DNA from: an uncultured Myxococcales bacterium
GTDB lineage: Bacteria; Myxococcota_A; UBA9042
DNA: 40,780 nt
Direction of reading: 5' to 3'
Assembly (NCBI GenBank): GCA_903850505.1
Contig: CAINLT010000141.1
Span: 1-40,780, forward strand
In this document: positions 1 through 8,574 of the stretch, piece by piece
Layout: each line of letters begins with the position of its first letter
Position numbering within the stretch: position 1 is the first letter of the stretch
Notes under the pieces: model-generated
Told to the model about the DNA's origin: nothing
Databases searched by the model: none
The model's input: only the letters and a program-made list of their open reading frames with translations
Made by a program: the position numbers and the translations under genes

Positions 1-1
1 C

Positions 2-763
2 AACGATTACCTCCAGCGGATGGTCGACATCGTGTTTGACGAGGGTGGCATCGTCGACAAGTTCATCGGCGACGCGGTGATGGCGGTTTTTGGCGCGCCG
101 TTCCCCAAGCCGGACGACGCGGTGCGGGCGGTGCGCGCGGGCCACCGGATGCTCGAGGAACTCGACCGTTTCAACGAGGACCAGGCCAAGATCGGCGGCG
201 TCAACATCCGCATCGGCATCGGCATCCACACGGGGCCGGTGATCGCCGGCAACATCGGCTCCGACAAGAAGATGGAATACACGGTCATCGGCGACACCGT
301 GAACATCGCGAGCCGCGTTGAATCCCTGTGCAAGGAGCACAGCACGGAGTTCATCATCACCCAGGCCTGCTACGACGCGACGCGGCGGCGCATTGCCGTG
401 CGACCGATTGGCCCGGTGTCGGTCAAGGGCAAGGAAAACACGCTGATGATCTACGAGGCGCTGCGCCGGACGGTGGCGGGGCAGGCGGCGCATGCCGCGC
501 ATGCCGCACCCGTGCCCGCGGGCGTGGGCGCGCGCGAGCTGCGGACGATGGAGGCGCCGGTCATCAAGCCGACGGAACTGACGGGCAACCGGACGGCGTA
601 TGGAGCGCCGGAGCTTGTCGCGGTGCCGGCTGCTGCGCCGCCGTCGGAACGCCGCGTGCGGCCGATGACGATTCCGCCGCCGCCGATTCGGCCGGCGACC
701 AGGTCGATGCCGGTGATTCCGCCGCCGCCCGGTGGTCCGGCGCCCAAAGACCCGACGAAGTAG
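2..763 (+). CDS. Class III adenylate/guanylate cyclase, C-terminal part (5' partial)
   Basis: This makes a cyclic nucleotide (probably cAMP) from a nucleoside triphosphate. The reading frame is open from base 2, so the N-terminus and the first metal-binding Asp lie outside the window. Counting visible residues, the DKFIGDAVMAVFG core gives a base-selecting Lys20 and metal ligand Asp24. The YTVIGDTVNIASR segment gives Asp98 (Lys/Asp pairing favours adenine) and the transition-state Asn101 and Arg105. After the catalytic domain (to about residue 150) comes a roughly 100-residue Ala/Pro-rich tail with IPPPP and TIPPPP stretches, probably disordered. Such cyclases usually carry an N-terminal sensory or membrane region, which cannot be judged here. 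The family assignment is certain; the cAMP preference is inferred from residues. It converges on the dehydrogenase gene that ends 6 bases downstream. Confidence 0.93.
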   Translation, partial: NDYLQRMVDIVFDEGGIVDKFIGDAVMAVFGAPFPKPDDAVRAVRAGHRMLEELDRFNEDQAKIGGVNIRIGIGIHTGPVIAGNIGSDKKMEYTVIGDTVNIASRVESLCKEHSTEFIITQACYDATRRRIAVRPIGPVSVKGKENTLMIYEALRRTVAGQAAHAAHAAPVPAGVGARELRTMEAPVIKPTELTGNRTAYGAPELVAVPAAAPPSERRVRPMTIPPPPIRPATRSMPVIPPPPGGPAPKDPTK

Positions 764-769
764 CCGCTG

Positions 770-2464
770 TCAGGTCGCCGCGAGGATGATTCGCGCCGCT
801 TCCATGCCCTCGATCGCTGAACTGACGATGCCGCCGGCGTAGCCCGCGCCCTCCGCGCACGGATAGAGGCCGGCGTGGCTGATCGACTGCCGATCTGCGC
901 CGCGCAGCACGCGCACGGGCGAGGACGTCGTGGTTTCGACGCCGATGATGCTGGCTTCCGCGCTCAGGTAGCCACGCAGTTGCAGCTTGTCGATTTGCCG
1001 CGCGCCCTGGCGCATCGCCGCGACGATGCGGTACGGCAACAGCCGATCGATGCGTCCCAGCGTCAGCCCCGGCCGATAGGAGGTCCGCTCGGGCAGGCGT
1101 GTTGGCGCGCGATCGAGGACGAAATCCTGCAGCAGCTCCGCCGGCGCCGCATAGCCGCCTCCCCCTTCCGCAAAGCAGCGCTGCTCCAGGGATTCCTGCA
1201 GCGCCAGGCCGAGCAACGCGCCGCCGGCGACATGCACCCCAAAATCCGGATCGCTGTCCAGATCGCCGGGCTGCTCCAGATAGAACTCCTCGCCGCGGAT
1301 CTGCGCGACAAGCGCGGCATTGGCGAACTCGGAGCCGCGGTTGGAATTGGACATGCCGTTGACGTTGAGGCGGTTGACGCTCGCTGGCGACGGCAGGACG
1401 AAGCCACCCGGGCACATGCAGAACGAGTAAACGCCGCGGCCCAGCGCGTCTTGCGCGACGTGGTATTCCGCCGCGCCGACTTGCGGATGGCCGGCCAGAT
1501 CGCCCAACTGCACGCGGTCGATGAGATCCTGCGGATGCTCGACGCGTGCGCCGATGGCAAAATCCTTGCGGGCCATCGCCACGCCGTGCCGCGCCAGCAT
1601 CTGGTACACGTCCCGCGCCGAGTGGCCGGTCGCGAGGATCACGTGGCTGGCCAGCAGTTCGCGACCGTCGGCCAGCACGACGCCGTTCACCCGCTGCGTC
1701 GCCGGATCGACAAGCAGGTCCGCCATGCGCGCGGAGAACAGCAGCTCGTGGCCCGCTTCCCGCAGCGCCACGCGCAGGAGCTTCATCATCGGAATCAAGC
1801 GATTGGTGCCGACGTGCGGGTGCGCCTCCGTCAGGATTTCCTTGCTCGCGCCGAGCGCCACGAGCCGCTCGTACACTTCCGGGACCGCCGGGTGCTTGGA
1901 CCGCGTGTACAACTTGCCGTCGGAATACGTGCCTGCGCCGCCCTCGCCAAAACAGAGGTTGGACTCCGCGTTCAGCTTGCCGTGCACGCGCAGATCGCGG
2001 ACGTCCAGGCTGCGCTTCTCCACTTCCGGGCCGCGATCCAGCAGCGTGCAGCGCACGCCAGCGTCGGCAAAAGCCAGCGCCGCAAAAAGCCCCGCTGGCC
2101 CCATGCCGACGATCAGCGGCCGCAACTGCGCATGTGGCTTGGCCAAAGTCTGCGGGCGAATCAGCGGCGGCAGCGTGTCGTCGGGCGGGATCTCGGCGGC
2201 GCCAAACACGTCGCAGCGGTACACCCACGTCGGCTCGCGGCGCTTGCGGGCGTCCAGGGAACGCCGGCGCACAATCACCGCGCCCAGCGCGTCCTTGGGC
2301 AGGTTCAGCGCCGCACACGCGGCCTGACGCAGCGCGCCATCCACGTCAGGTGGCGGCCCTTCACGCGGCCCAATCGGCAATCGCAGTTCAACGTTCTGCA
2401 CACGCGCTCCCGCCAGCAGGAGCTGGACGCGCGACAGTGTCCGCGCACGCGCGGTGGCGGTCAA
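770..2464 (-). CDS. FAD-dependent dehydrogenase, COG2509 family
   Basis: This is an uncharacterised flavoprotein oxidoreductase of the COG2509 type; the substrate is unknown. About 100 residues of N-terminal domain precede a Rossmann FAD-binding segment, RPLIVGMGPAGLFAALAFADAG, at roughly residues 115-136. The family-typical stretches NLCFGEGGAGTYSDGKLYTR and HPHVGTNRL follow, and the C-terminus carries GLYPCAEGAGYAGGI, the second FAD contact. The length of 564 residues fits the family. The only usable start is TTG at 2464: the frame has a stop 12 codons upstream and no ATG or GTG between. No strong Shine-Dalgarno is visible, so the exact N-terminus is uncertain. It is divergent from the giant TSP3 gene, with about 110 bases between them. 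The cytoplasmic location is inferred from the absence of a signal peptide. Confidence 0.93.
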   Translation of the reverse strand: MTATARARTLSRVQLLLAGARVQNVELRLPIGPREGPPPDVDGALRQAACAALNLPKDALGAVIVRRRSLDARKRREPTWVYRCDVFGAAEIPPDDTLPPLIRPQTLAKPHAQLRPLIVGMGPAGLFAALAFADAGVRCTLLDRGPEVEKRSLDVRDLRVHGKLNAESNLCFGEGGAGTYSDGKLYTRSKHPAVPEVYERLVALGASKEILTEAHPHVGTNRLIPMMKLLRVALREAGHELLFSARMADLLVDPATQRVNGVVLADGRELLASHVILATGHSARDVYQMLARHGVAMARKDFAIGARVEHPQDLIDRVQLGDLAGHPQVGAAEYHVAQDALGRGVYSFCMCPGGFVLPSPASVNRLNVNGMSNSNRGSEFANAALVAQIRGEEFYLEQPGDLDSDPDFGVHVAGGALLGLALQESLEQRCFAEGGGGYAAPAELLQDFVLDRAPTRLPERTSYRPGLTLGRIDRLLPYRIVAAMRQGARQIDKLQLRGYLSAEASIIGVETTTSSPVRVLRGADRQSISHAGLYPCAEGAGYAGGIVSSAIEGMEAARIILAAT

Positions 2465-2574
2465 TCGCCGCGACGCATCAGCCGCGCACGGCGCGTTTCA
2501 CCTAGCCGAAAACGGCGGTTCATGGTCCAATCGGCGGTCCGCGGCACCCCCGGTAATCCGTCGCGTGGAGTCCC

Positions 2575-5500
2575 ATGACCGCACGCCGTCTTGCCGTTGG
2601 CCTCTTCCTTCTCGGCTTTGGCTTCGCTGCGTCCGCATACGCCGCTGACACCGACGCCGACGGCTTGGATGACGCCTGGGAGGCCGGCTACTTTGGCGAT
2701 CTCGCGCAGACGGCGAACGGCGATCCAGATGGCGACGGCTTGTCCAACGCCAATGAGCAGGCGGCGGGCACGGATCCGACGCTGAAAGACACGGATGGCG
2801 ACGGTCTCTCCGATTTTGCCGAGCTCTTTCCGCAGCCGGGCAAGTCCAAGACCCAGCCGACGTTGGCGGATACCGACGGCGACTTTCTGTCCGACGGCGA
2901 TGAGGTGCTGGTCTACAAGACCAATCCGACGCTGGCTGACACCGACGGCGACAACCTGCCCGACAACCTGGAATTGCAGGTGTCCAAGACCGATCCGCTC
3001 AAGGTCGACACCGACGGCGGTTTTGCCGACGACGGCCAGGAAGTGCTGATCGACCACACCGATCCGAACAAGCCAGACGACGACAAGACCGACAGCGATG
3101 GCGACACGCTGACCGATTGGCAGGAAGTCAGCATCTACAAGACCGACCGCTTCAAGACCGACACGGATGGCGACGGCTTGAGCGACGGCGACGAAGTCAA
3201 CGTGGACAAGACCGATCCGACCAAGAAAGACACGGACGGCGATGGCCTGGACGACGGCGCGGAGATCGCGGCGACGACCGATCCGCTGCTGCCGGACACA
3301 GACGGCGATGGCTTGAAAGACGGCGAGGAAGTCCACACGTGGAAGACGGACCCGCTGCTGACGGACAGCGACTGGGATTCCCTGAGCGACGCCGATGAGA
3401 TCGCGACGTTCCAGACCAATCCGCTCAAGGCAGATACCGATGGCGGCGGCGTGTACGACGCGGTTGAGATCAGCGATGGCACCAATCCGAGTCAGGCCGC
3501 GGACGATGCCGGCGCGGACCCGGATGGCGACGGCTTGTCGACGAATTACGAACTGAAGGTGAGCAAGACCTCGCCGACGGACGCGGACACCGATGGTGAT
3601 TTTGCCCCGGACGGCCAGGAAGTGCTGCCGCTGGACAACCATCTGGTCACCAATCCGCTGGACGCGGACACGGACGACGATGGCCTGCTGGACGGCAAGG
3701 AACTCGGCGTGTTGGTGTTCAAGGTCAAGGACGGCAAGAACGTGGGGACCACGGTGTTTGGCGGCACGAATCCGCTGATGTTCTCGACGGATGGCGACGC
3801 GCTGGGCGACGGCCAGGAGACGGGCGTGGCGGCCGCGCCGCTTTCCGAGAAGGCGACGGACGACACCGCGTCGCCGCCGTTCCTGCCCGATCTGGCGCCG
3901 ACGGAGACGACCAACCCGCTGCTGGACGACACCGATGGCGATGGCTTGTTGGACAGCGCGGAGGACAAGAACGGCAACGGCAAGTGGGAGCCTGAGCTGG
4001 GCGAGACGGATCCCGCCAAGGCGGACACCGATGGCGATGGCCTGGATGACGGCTGGGAGGTCAAGTACGCCGATGCCGCCAATGGTGCGGAGGGCAAGCC
4101 GTTGAACCCGCTGGATCCGGCTGATGGCCAGGGCGACAACGACGGCGATGGCCTCTCGAACTTGACCGAGTACACGCAGACGTGGCCGGACAAGGACGGC
4201 AAGGCCCAGCCAAACCGCACCAATCCGCGCAAGAAAGACAGCGACGGCGATGGCTCGGCGGACAAGGTGGAGGTGCTGGGCGCGTATCAGGCGGCGCAAG
4301 CGACGGGAAGCAATCCCAACGACCCCGATACCGACGGCGACGGGCTGAAAGACGGCGTGGAGGACAAGAACCACAACGGCTTGACCGATCCGGGCGAGAG
4401 CAGCCCGCGCAAGAAGGACAGCGACGGCGACGGTCTGGGCGACGCGCAGGAAGACAAGAACGGCAACGGCAGCTGGGACAAAGTGTTGAACGAGACCGGC
4501 GCGGCCAATCCGGACAGCGATAGCGATGGCTTGAACGACGGTGTGGAGGTCCATTTCTACGGGACCAACCCGCTGCTCACCGACACGGACGGCGACGGCT
4601 TGCTGGACGGCCTGGAGACCGGCAAGAAGGGCGACAGCGATCCCGGCACGACGACGAGCCCGACGAACCCGGACTCGGATGGCGATGGCTTGAACGATGG
4701 TCAAGAGGACTTCAACCACAACGGCAAGATCGACGCGAAGGAGACCAATCCGCAGAAGGCGGACACGGACAACGACGGCATCAGCGACGGCGTTGAAGCC
4801 GGCAAGGCGGGCGACGCGGATCCGACGACGACGACCAATCCGCTGAGCAAAGACAGCGACGGCGATGGCTTGAACGACGGCTTTGAGGACAAGAACAAGG
4901 ACGGCAAACAGGAGTGGAACGCGGCGCAGCTGACCGGCGAGACCAACGCCGCGAAAGCTGACAGCGATGGCGGTGGCGTGGCCGATGGCAAGGAATTGCT
5001 GACGGACCTGACCAACCCGCTGGACCCGAGCGACGACGCCAATGGCGACAATGACGGCGATGGCGTCAAGAACAAGACGGAGATCAAGTTGGGGCTGGAT
5101 CCCAAGAATCCGGACTCGGACGGCGACACGATTTCTGACGGTCAGGAGTCCAATGGCGGGCAGGTTGTGGACACGGACGGCGACGGCATCGTGGACGCGA
5201 AGGACCTGGACAGCGACGGCGACGGCTTTCCGGACGCGCAAGAAGCGGGCGACGGCGACTGGAAGACGCCGGCAGTGGATACCGATGGCGATGGCCTGCC
5301 CGATTACCGCGACCTGGACAGCGACGGTGACGGGCTGAAGGACGCCGACGAGCCGAAGTACAAGACCGACCGCTTGAAGGACGACACCGACGGCGACGGG
5401 CTGCACGATGGCGCGGAAATCAAAGCCGGCACTTCGCCGCTGGACAAGGACAGCGACGACGATGGCGTGCTGGATGGCGAAGAGTCGCTGCTGGATCTGG

Positions 5501-8500
5501 ATGGCGACGGCCTGATCGGCGCGTTGGACCCGGATGCCGACAACGACGGAATTCTGGACGGGACGGAGCTCGGCAAGACGCTGGACTCGGTCGGTCCGGA
5601 CACGAACCTGGCGCGGCGCGCGTTTGTCGCCGATGCCGATCCGACGACGACGACGAATCCGCAAAAAGGCGACACCGATGGCGATGGCCAGCGCGATGGC
5701 GCGGAGGACGTGAACCACAATGGCCGGCTGGATGACGGCGAGCGCAATCCGGCCGAGTCGGGCGAGACGCTGCAGTTGGCGGACCAGGACGGCGATGGCG
5801 TGCCGGATGCCGAGGAGAAAGTGCTGGGCACATCGGCGACGGACGCGGACAGCGACGACGACGGCGTGCCGGACGGCGTGGAATGGAACCTGTCCTGCGA
5901 TGGCGACATGGATGGCGCGAGCAATGCCGCCGACGCAGATTCGGACAACGACGGCCTGCCCGATGGCCTGGAGCGCGGCGCGGGTGCGCCCGTGTCGGCG
6001 ACGAATTTGCTGGCGTTCAGCTTCCGGGCGGACGTGGATCCGGCGACGACGACATCGCCACTACTGGCTGACACCGATGGCGATGGCCAGCGCGATGGCC
6101 TGGAGGATCAAGACGCCAACGGGCAGGTCGATCCGGGCGAGGGCGATCCCAACGCGGCGCTGACGCAGACGATCGTGGTCGATCAGGACGGCGATGGCCT
6201 GTGCGATGCCGAAGAACAGCGCGCGGGCAGCAATCCGCACGACCGGGATAGCGATGACGACGGCGTGCTGGACGGCGACGAGGCCAACGCGGCGTTCGAT
6301 TTTGACCATGACGGCCTGCCGGGCGTGCTCGATCCCGATTCCGATGATGATGGCCTCGCGGATGGGTTGGAGCGCGGGATTGCCCATGCCGACCCGCAGA
6401 CGGACGTTTCCCTTGGCCGGTTCCAGACCGATTTGCAGCCCGCGACGCGGACCTTGTCGTTGGCCGCTGACAGCGACGGCGATGGCCAGCCCGATGGCTG
6501 GGAGGATCCCAACCTGAATGGTCGCGTGGACGCTGGCGAGGGCGATCCGAACGACGCGGCGGTGCAGTCCAAAGGGGCGGACAGCGATGGCGATGGCCTG
6601 TGCGATGCGCTGGAGACGATGATCGGCTCGCGCCTGCACGATGCCGACAGCGACGACGACGGCGTGCCCGACGGCCAGGAGTGCAATCCCAGCATGGATC
6701 TCGACGGCGATGGGCAGAACGCGCCGGACGACGAAGACAGCGACGGCGATGGTTTGTACGACGGCACGGAAGTGGGCCTGACGCTGGCGACGCTGGCATT
6801 TCCCAAGGACACGAACCTCAAGTCGAGCGTGTTTGTGGCCGATCGCGACCCGACGCACACGACCTGGCCGGCGAACGCCGATACCGATCACGGCGGCCTG
6901 CCAGACGGCGTGGAGGATTTCTCCCACGACGGCAGGATCGACCTGGGCGAGACCGATCCGCTGCTGGCGGCGGATGACGGCAATATCGACGGCGATCTGG
7001 ATGGCGACAGCTTGGACAACAAGACGGAGCTGCTGCTGGGCACCAATCCGCTCAAGCGCGACAGCGACGGCGATGGCATCCTGGATCCGACGGAAGTGGT
7101 CGATCCAATCCATCCGCTGGACACGGACAAGGACGGGACGATCGACGCGCTGGACACGGACAGCGACAACGACACGGTGCCGGACGCGTACGAGTCGGGC
7201 GTGAAGCCGGGTGACACGTCGCTGCAGCAGAAGCTCGCGGATTCGGACGGCGATGGCCAGCCCGATTGCCGGGACACGGACAGCGACAACGACACGCTGC
7301 CGGACGGCGACGAGGTGTTCAAGTACCACACCGACGCGCGGCTGCCGGACACCGATTTTGGCGGGCTGAGCGATCCGATCGAGGTGCTGCAAACGCACAC
7401 CAATCCGCTGGACCCGAGCGACGATGCGGAAGTGCTGGAATTTGGCGGGCGGCTCCGCGGCACGACGCCGCTGTCCTGTCAGGCGACGCCGATGCCGCAA
7501 GCGGGGGGCGTGGCCGTGCTGCTGCTCGCGGGGCTGGTGCTGCTGCTCCGGCGGCGCGCGACGCTGTTGGGGATGCTCCTGTTGCTGGTGGCGCTGCCCG
7601 CGATGGCGCTGACGCCGCTTGACGTCACGTCAGGTCGGCCGAATCTCGACGGCGCGGGCATCCTCGGCGTGGATTCCGCGCTGCAGTTGGACCTGCACGC
7701 GCTGTCCGTGGGCGCGCAGGTGCAGTACGCGTGGCGGCCGCTGGTGGTCGGCACGGAAACGCGGGTGCTGCGCGGGCTTGTCGATCAGCGCTTGCAGGCC
7801 GATGCGCTGCTGGCCGCGCGGCTGTGGCGCGGGCTGACGCTCGGCGTGGCGGTGCCGGTTTCGCTGTGGCAAAGCGGCTCGCAGCCGTCGCTCTATGGGC
7901 CGCAGTCCGGGCCGCTGGACAGTGCGACGGCGATTGGCGACATCGCGCTGGCGCTCAAGTACGTGTTTCTGGCCGAGCGGCAGGAGAAGCTGGGCTTGGC
8001 GGTCCTTGTACCGGTGACGGTTCCCGTGGGCGACCCGAACCTGTACATGGGGCGGCCAGGCGCGACGGTGACGCCCACGGCAGTCGTATCGACGGCGCTG
8101 GGTCCCTGGCGCGTGGCGGCCAACGTCGGGATGCGCGCGCAACAGACGCAGACCCTCTTCAACCTGGTCGACGGCCCGGCGCTGCGCATGGCCGTTGGCG
8201 CGAGCCTCAACGCGTCCGTGGCGCAGGATAGCTGGCTGGGCAAGTGGGTGCCGGACGGCTGGTGGCTGGACGCGACGCTTGTGCACGAGACGCCGCTGAA
8301 GAACGCCTACAAGAATGGCGCGGATGAGCGACTGGAGGCGACGCTCGCGATCGGCTGGCCGCTGGGCGAGGACTTGTACGGCAGCATCGGCAGCGGCTTT
8401 GGCCTCTGGCCGGGCTTTGGCGTGCCGGGCTACCGGCCGTTCTTTTCGATTCGCTACGCGCCGCAGGACAAGACGCCCGACCTGGCGCCGCACCAGCCGG

Positions 8501-8574
8501 TCGCGTTGCCTGCCGCAGCGACGCCAAGCGACGCGGTTGAGCCGGCGGCGGCGATCACGCCCGCTGCGCCGTAA
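2575..8574 (+). CDS. Giant TSP3-repeat surface protein with internal MYXO-CTERM-like signal fused to an outer-membrane beta-barrel
   Basis: This is a 1999-residue secreted protein. Residues 1-23 are a signal peptide ending AYA. Residues ~24-1620 hold dozens of Asp-rich DTDGDGLxDGxE units, the bacterial TSP3 calcium-binding repeat, often followed by TNPL. Cys1635 begins a sorting-like tripartite element: SCQATPMPQAGG, a hydrophobic segment at about 1643-1658, then Arg1659-1661. Such elements normally end MYXO-CTERM proteins. Here the frame continues into a second hydrophobic stretch, MLLLLVALPAMA (from Met1667), and then ~300 residues of alternating amphipathic strands. This last part resembles the N-terminal barrel of myxobacterial OmpA-like proteins, followed by a Pro/Ala tail. 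ATG 2575 has GGAG four bases upstream. Its 3' end overlaps the convergent gene by 20 bases. Whether it works as one chain, is cleaved at Cys1635, or represents two genes joined by lost stop information is unresolved. Confidence 0.9.
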   Translation: MTARRLAVGLFLLGFGFAASAYAADTDADGLDDAWEAGYFGDLAQTANGDPDGDGLSNANEQAAGTDPTLKDTDGDGLSDFAELFPQPGKSKTQPTLADTDGDFLSDGDEVLVYKTNPTLADTDGDNLPDNLELQVSKTDPLKVDTDGGFADDGQEVLIDHTDPNKPDDDKTDSDGDTLTDWQEVSIYKTDRFKTDTDGDGLSDGDEVNVDKTDPTKKDTDGDGLDDGAEIAATTDPLLPDTDGDGLKDGEEVHTWKTDPLLTDSDWDSLSDADEIATFQTNPLKADTDGGGVYDAVEISDGTNPSQAADDAGADPDGDGLSTNYELKVSKTSPTDADTDGDFAPDGQEVLPLDNHLVTNPLDADTDDDGLLDGKELGVLVFKVKDGKNVGTTVFGGTNPLMFSTDGDALGDGQETGVAAAPLSEKATDDTASPPFLPDLAPTETTNPLLDDTDGDGLLDSAEDKNGNGKWEPELGETDPAKADTDGDGLDDGWEVKYADAANGAEGKPLNPLDPADGQGDNDGDGLSNLTEYTQTWPDKDGKAQPNRTNPRKKDSDGDGSADKVEVLGAYQAAQATGSNPNDPDTDGDGLKDGVEDKNHNGLTDPGESSPRKKDSDGDGLGDAQEDKNGNGSWDKVLNETGAANPDSDSDGLNDGVEVHFYGTNPLLTDTDGDGLLDGLETGKKGDSDPGTTTSPTNPDSDGDGLNDGQEDFNHNGKIDAKETNPQKADTDNDGISDGVEAGKAGDADPTTTTNPLSKDSDGDGLNDGFEDKNKDGKQEWNAAQLTGETNAAKADSDGGGVADGKELLTDLTNPLDPSDDANGDNDGDGVKNKTEIKLGLDPKNPDSDGDTISDGQESNGGQVVDTDGDGIVDAKDLDSDGDGFPDAQEAGDGDWKTPAVDTDGDGLPDYRDLDSDGDGLKDADEPKYKTDRLKDDTDGDGLHDGAEIKAGTSPLDKDSDDDGVLDGEESLLDLDGDGLIGALDPDADNDGILDGTELGKTLDSVGPDTNLARRAFVADADPTTTTNPQKGDTDGDGQRDGAEDVNHNGRLDDGERNPAESGETLQLADQDGDGVPDAEEKVLGTSATDADSDDDGVPDGVEWNLSCDGDMDGASNAADADSDNDGLPDGLERGAGAPVSATNLLAFSFRADVDPATTTSPLLADTDGDGQRDGLEDQDANGQVDPGEGDPNAALTQTIVVDQDGDGLCDAEEQRAGSNPHDRDSDDDGVLDGDEANAAFDFDHDGLPGVLDPDSDDDGLADGLERGIAHADPQTDVSLGRFQTDLQPATRTLSLAADSDGDGQPDGWEDPNLNGRVDAGEGDPNDAAVQSKGADSDGDGLCDALETMIGSRLHDADSDDDGVPDGQECNPSMDLDGDGQNAPDDEDSDGDGLYDGTEVGLTLATLAFPKDTNLKSSVFVADRDPTHTTWPANADTDHGGLPDGVEDFSHDGRIDLGETDPLLAADDGNIDGDLDGDSLDNKTELLLGTNPLKRDSDGDGILDPTEVVDPIHPLDTDKDGTIDALDTDSDNDTVPDAYESGVKPGDTSLQQKLADSDGDGQPDCRDTDSDNDTLPDGDEVFKYHTDARLPDTDFGGLSDPIEVLQTHTNPLDPSDDAEVLEFGGRLRGTTPLSCQATPMPQAGGVAVLLLAGLVLLLRRRATLLGMLLLLVALPAMALTPLDVTSGRPNLDGAGILGVDSALQLDLHALSVGAQVQYAWRPLVVGTETRVLRGLVDQRLQADALLAARLWRGLTLGVAVPVSLWQSGSQPSLYGPQSGPLDSATAIGDIALALKYVFLAERQEKLGLAVLVPVTVPVGDPNLYMGRPGATVTPTAVVSTALGPWRVAANVGMRAQQTQTLFNLVDGPALRMAVGASLNASVAQDSWLGKWVPDGWWLDATLVHETPLKNAYKNGADERLEATLAIGWPLGEDLYGSIGSGFGLWPGFGVPGYRPFFSIRYAPQDKTPDLAPHQPVALPAAATPSDAVEPAAAITPAAP
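5491..7110 (+). repeat. Four-copy ~134-residue superrepeat inside the TSP3 protein
   Basis: Units start near bases 5491, 5890, 6301 and 6700 (residues 973, 1106, 1243, 1376), a period of 133-137 codons. Each has the same order: a DGDG core, an NDGLxDGxE core, a spacer with Val/Phe and Asp before DPxTTT or similar, a DTDGDGQxDGxED core, an xNGRxDxGExDP stretch, and another DxDGDGxxD core. The order is more conserved than the individual TSP3 repeats, so the domain grew by duplication of whole blocks. The fourth copy is the most diverged at its end. Confidence 0.75.

Noticed and set aside
875..2578. 567-codon plus-strand frame
   Set aside because: Opposite the COG2509 flavoprotein, which has the FAD motifs.
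2461..5718. 1085-codon open frame on the minus strand, opposite the TSP3 gene
   Set aside because: The translation is a monotonous Val/Ala/Ile/Arg pattern that mirrors the Asp-rich repeats read backwards. Codon bias removes stops on the opposite strand; no start signal or family resemblance.
6061..7500. 479-codon minus-strand frame in the same gene
   Set aside because: Same cause: complement of TSP3 repeats, with repetitive hydrophobic/Arg composition.
7573..7575. Internal ATG as start of a separate barrel gene
   Set aside because: It gives a good signal-like peptide, but the only purine run (GGGG) touches the ATG and there is no stop between the halves, so I annotated one gene and kept the doubt as a finding.
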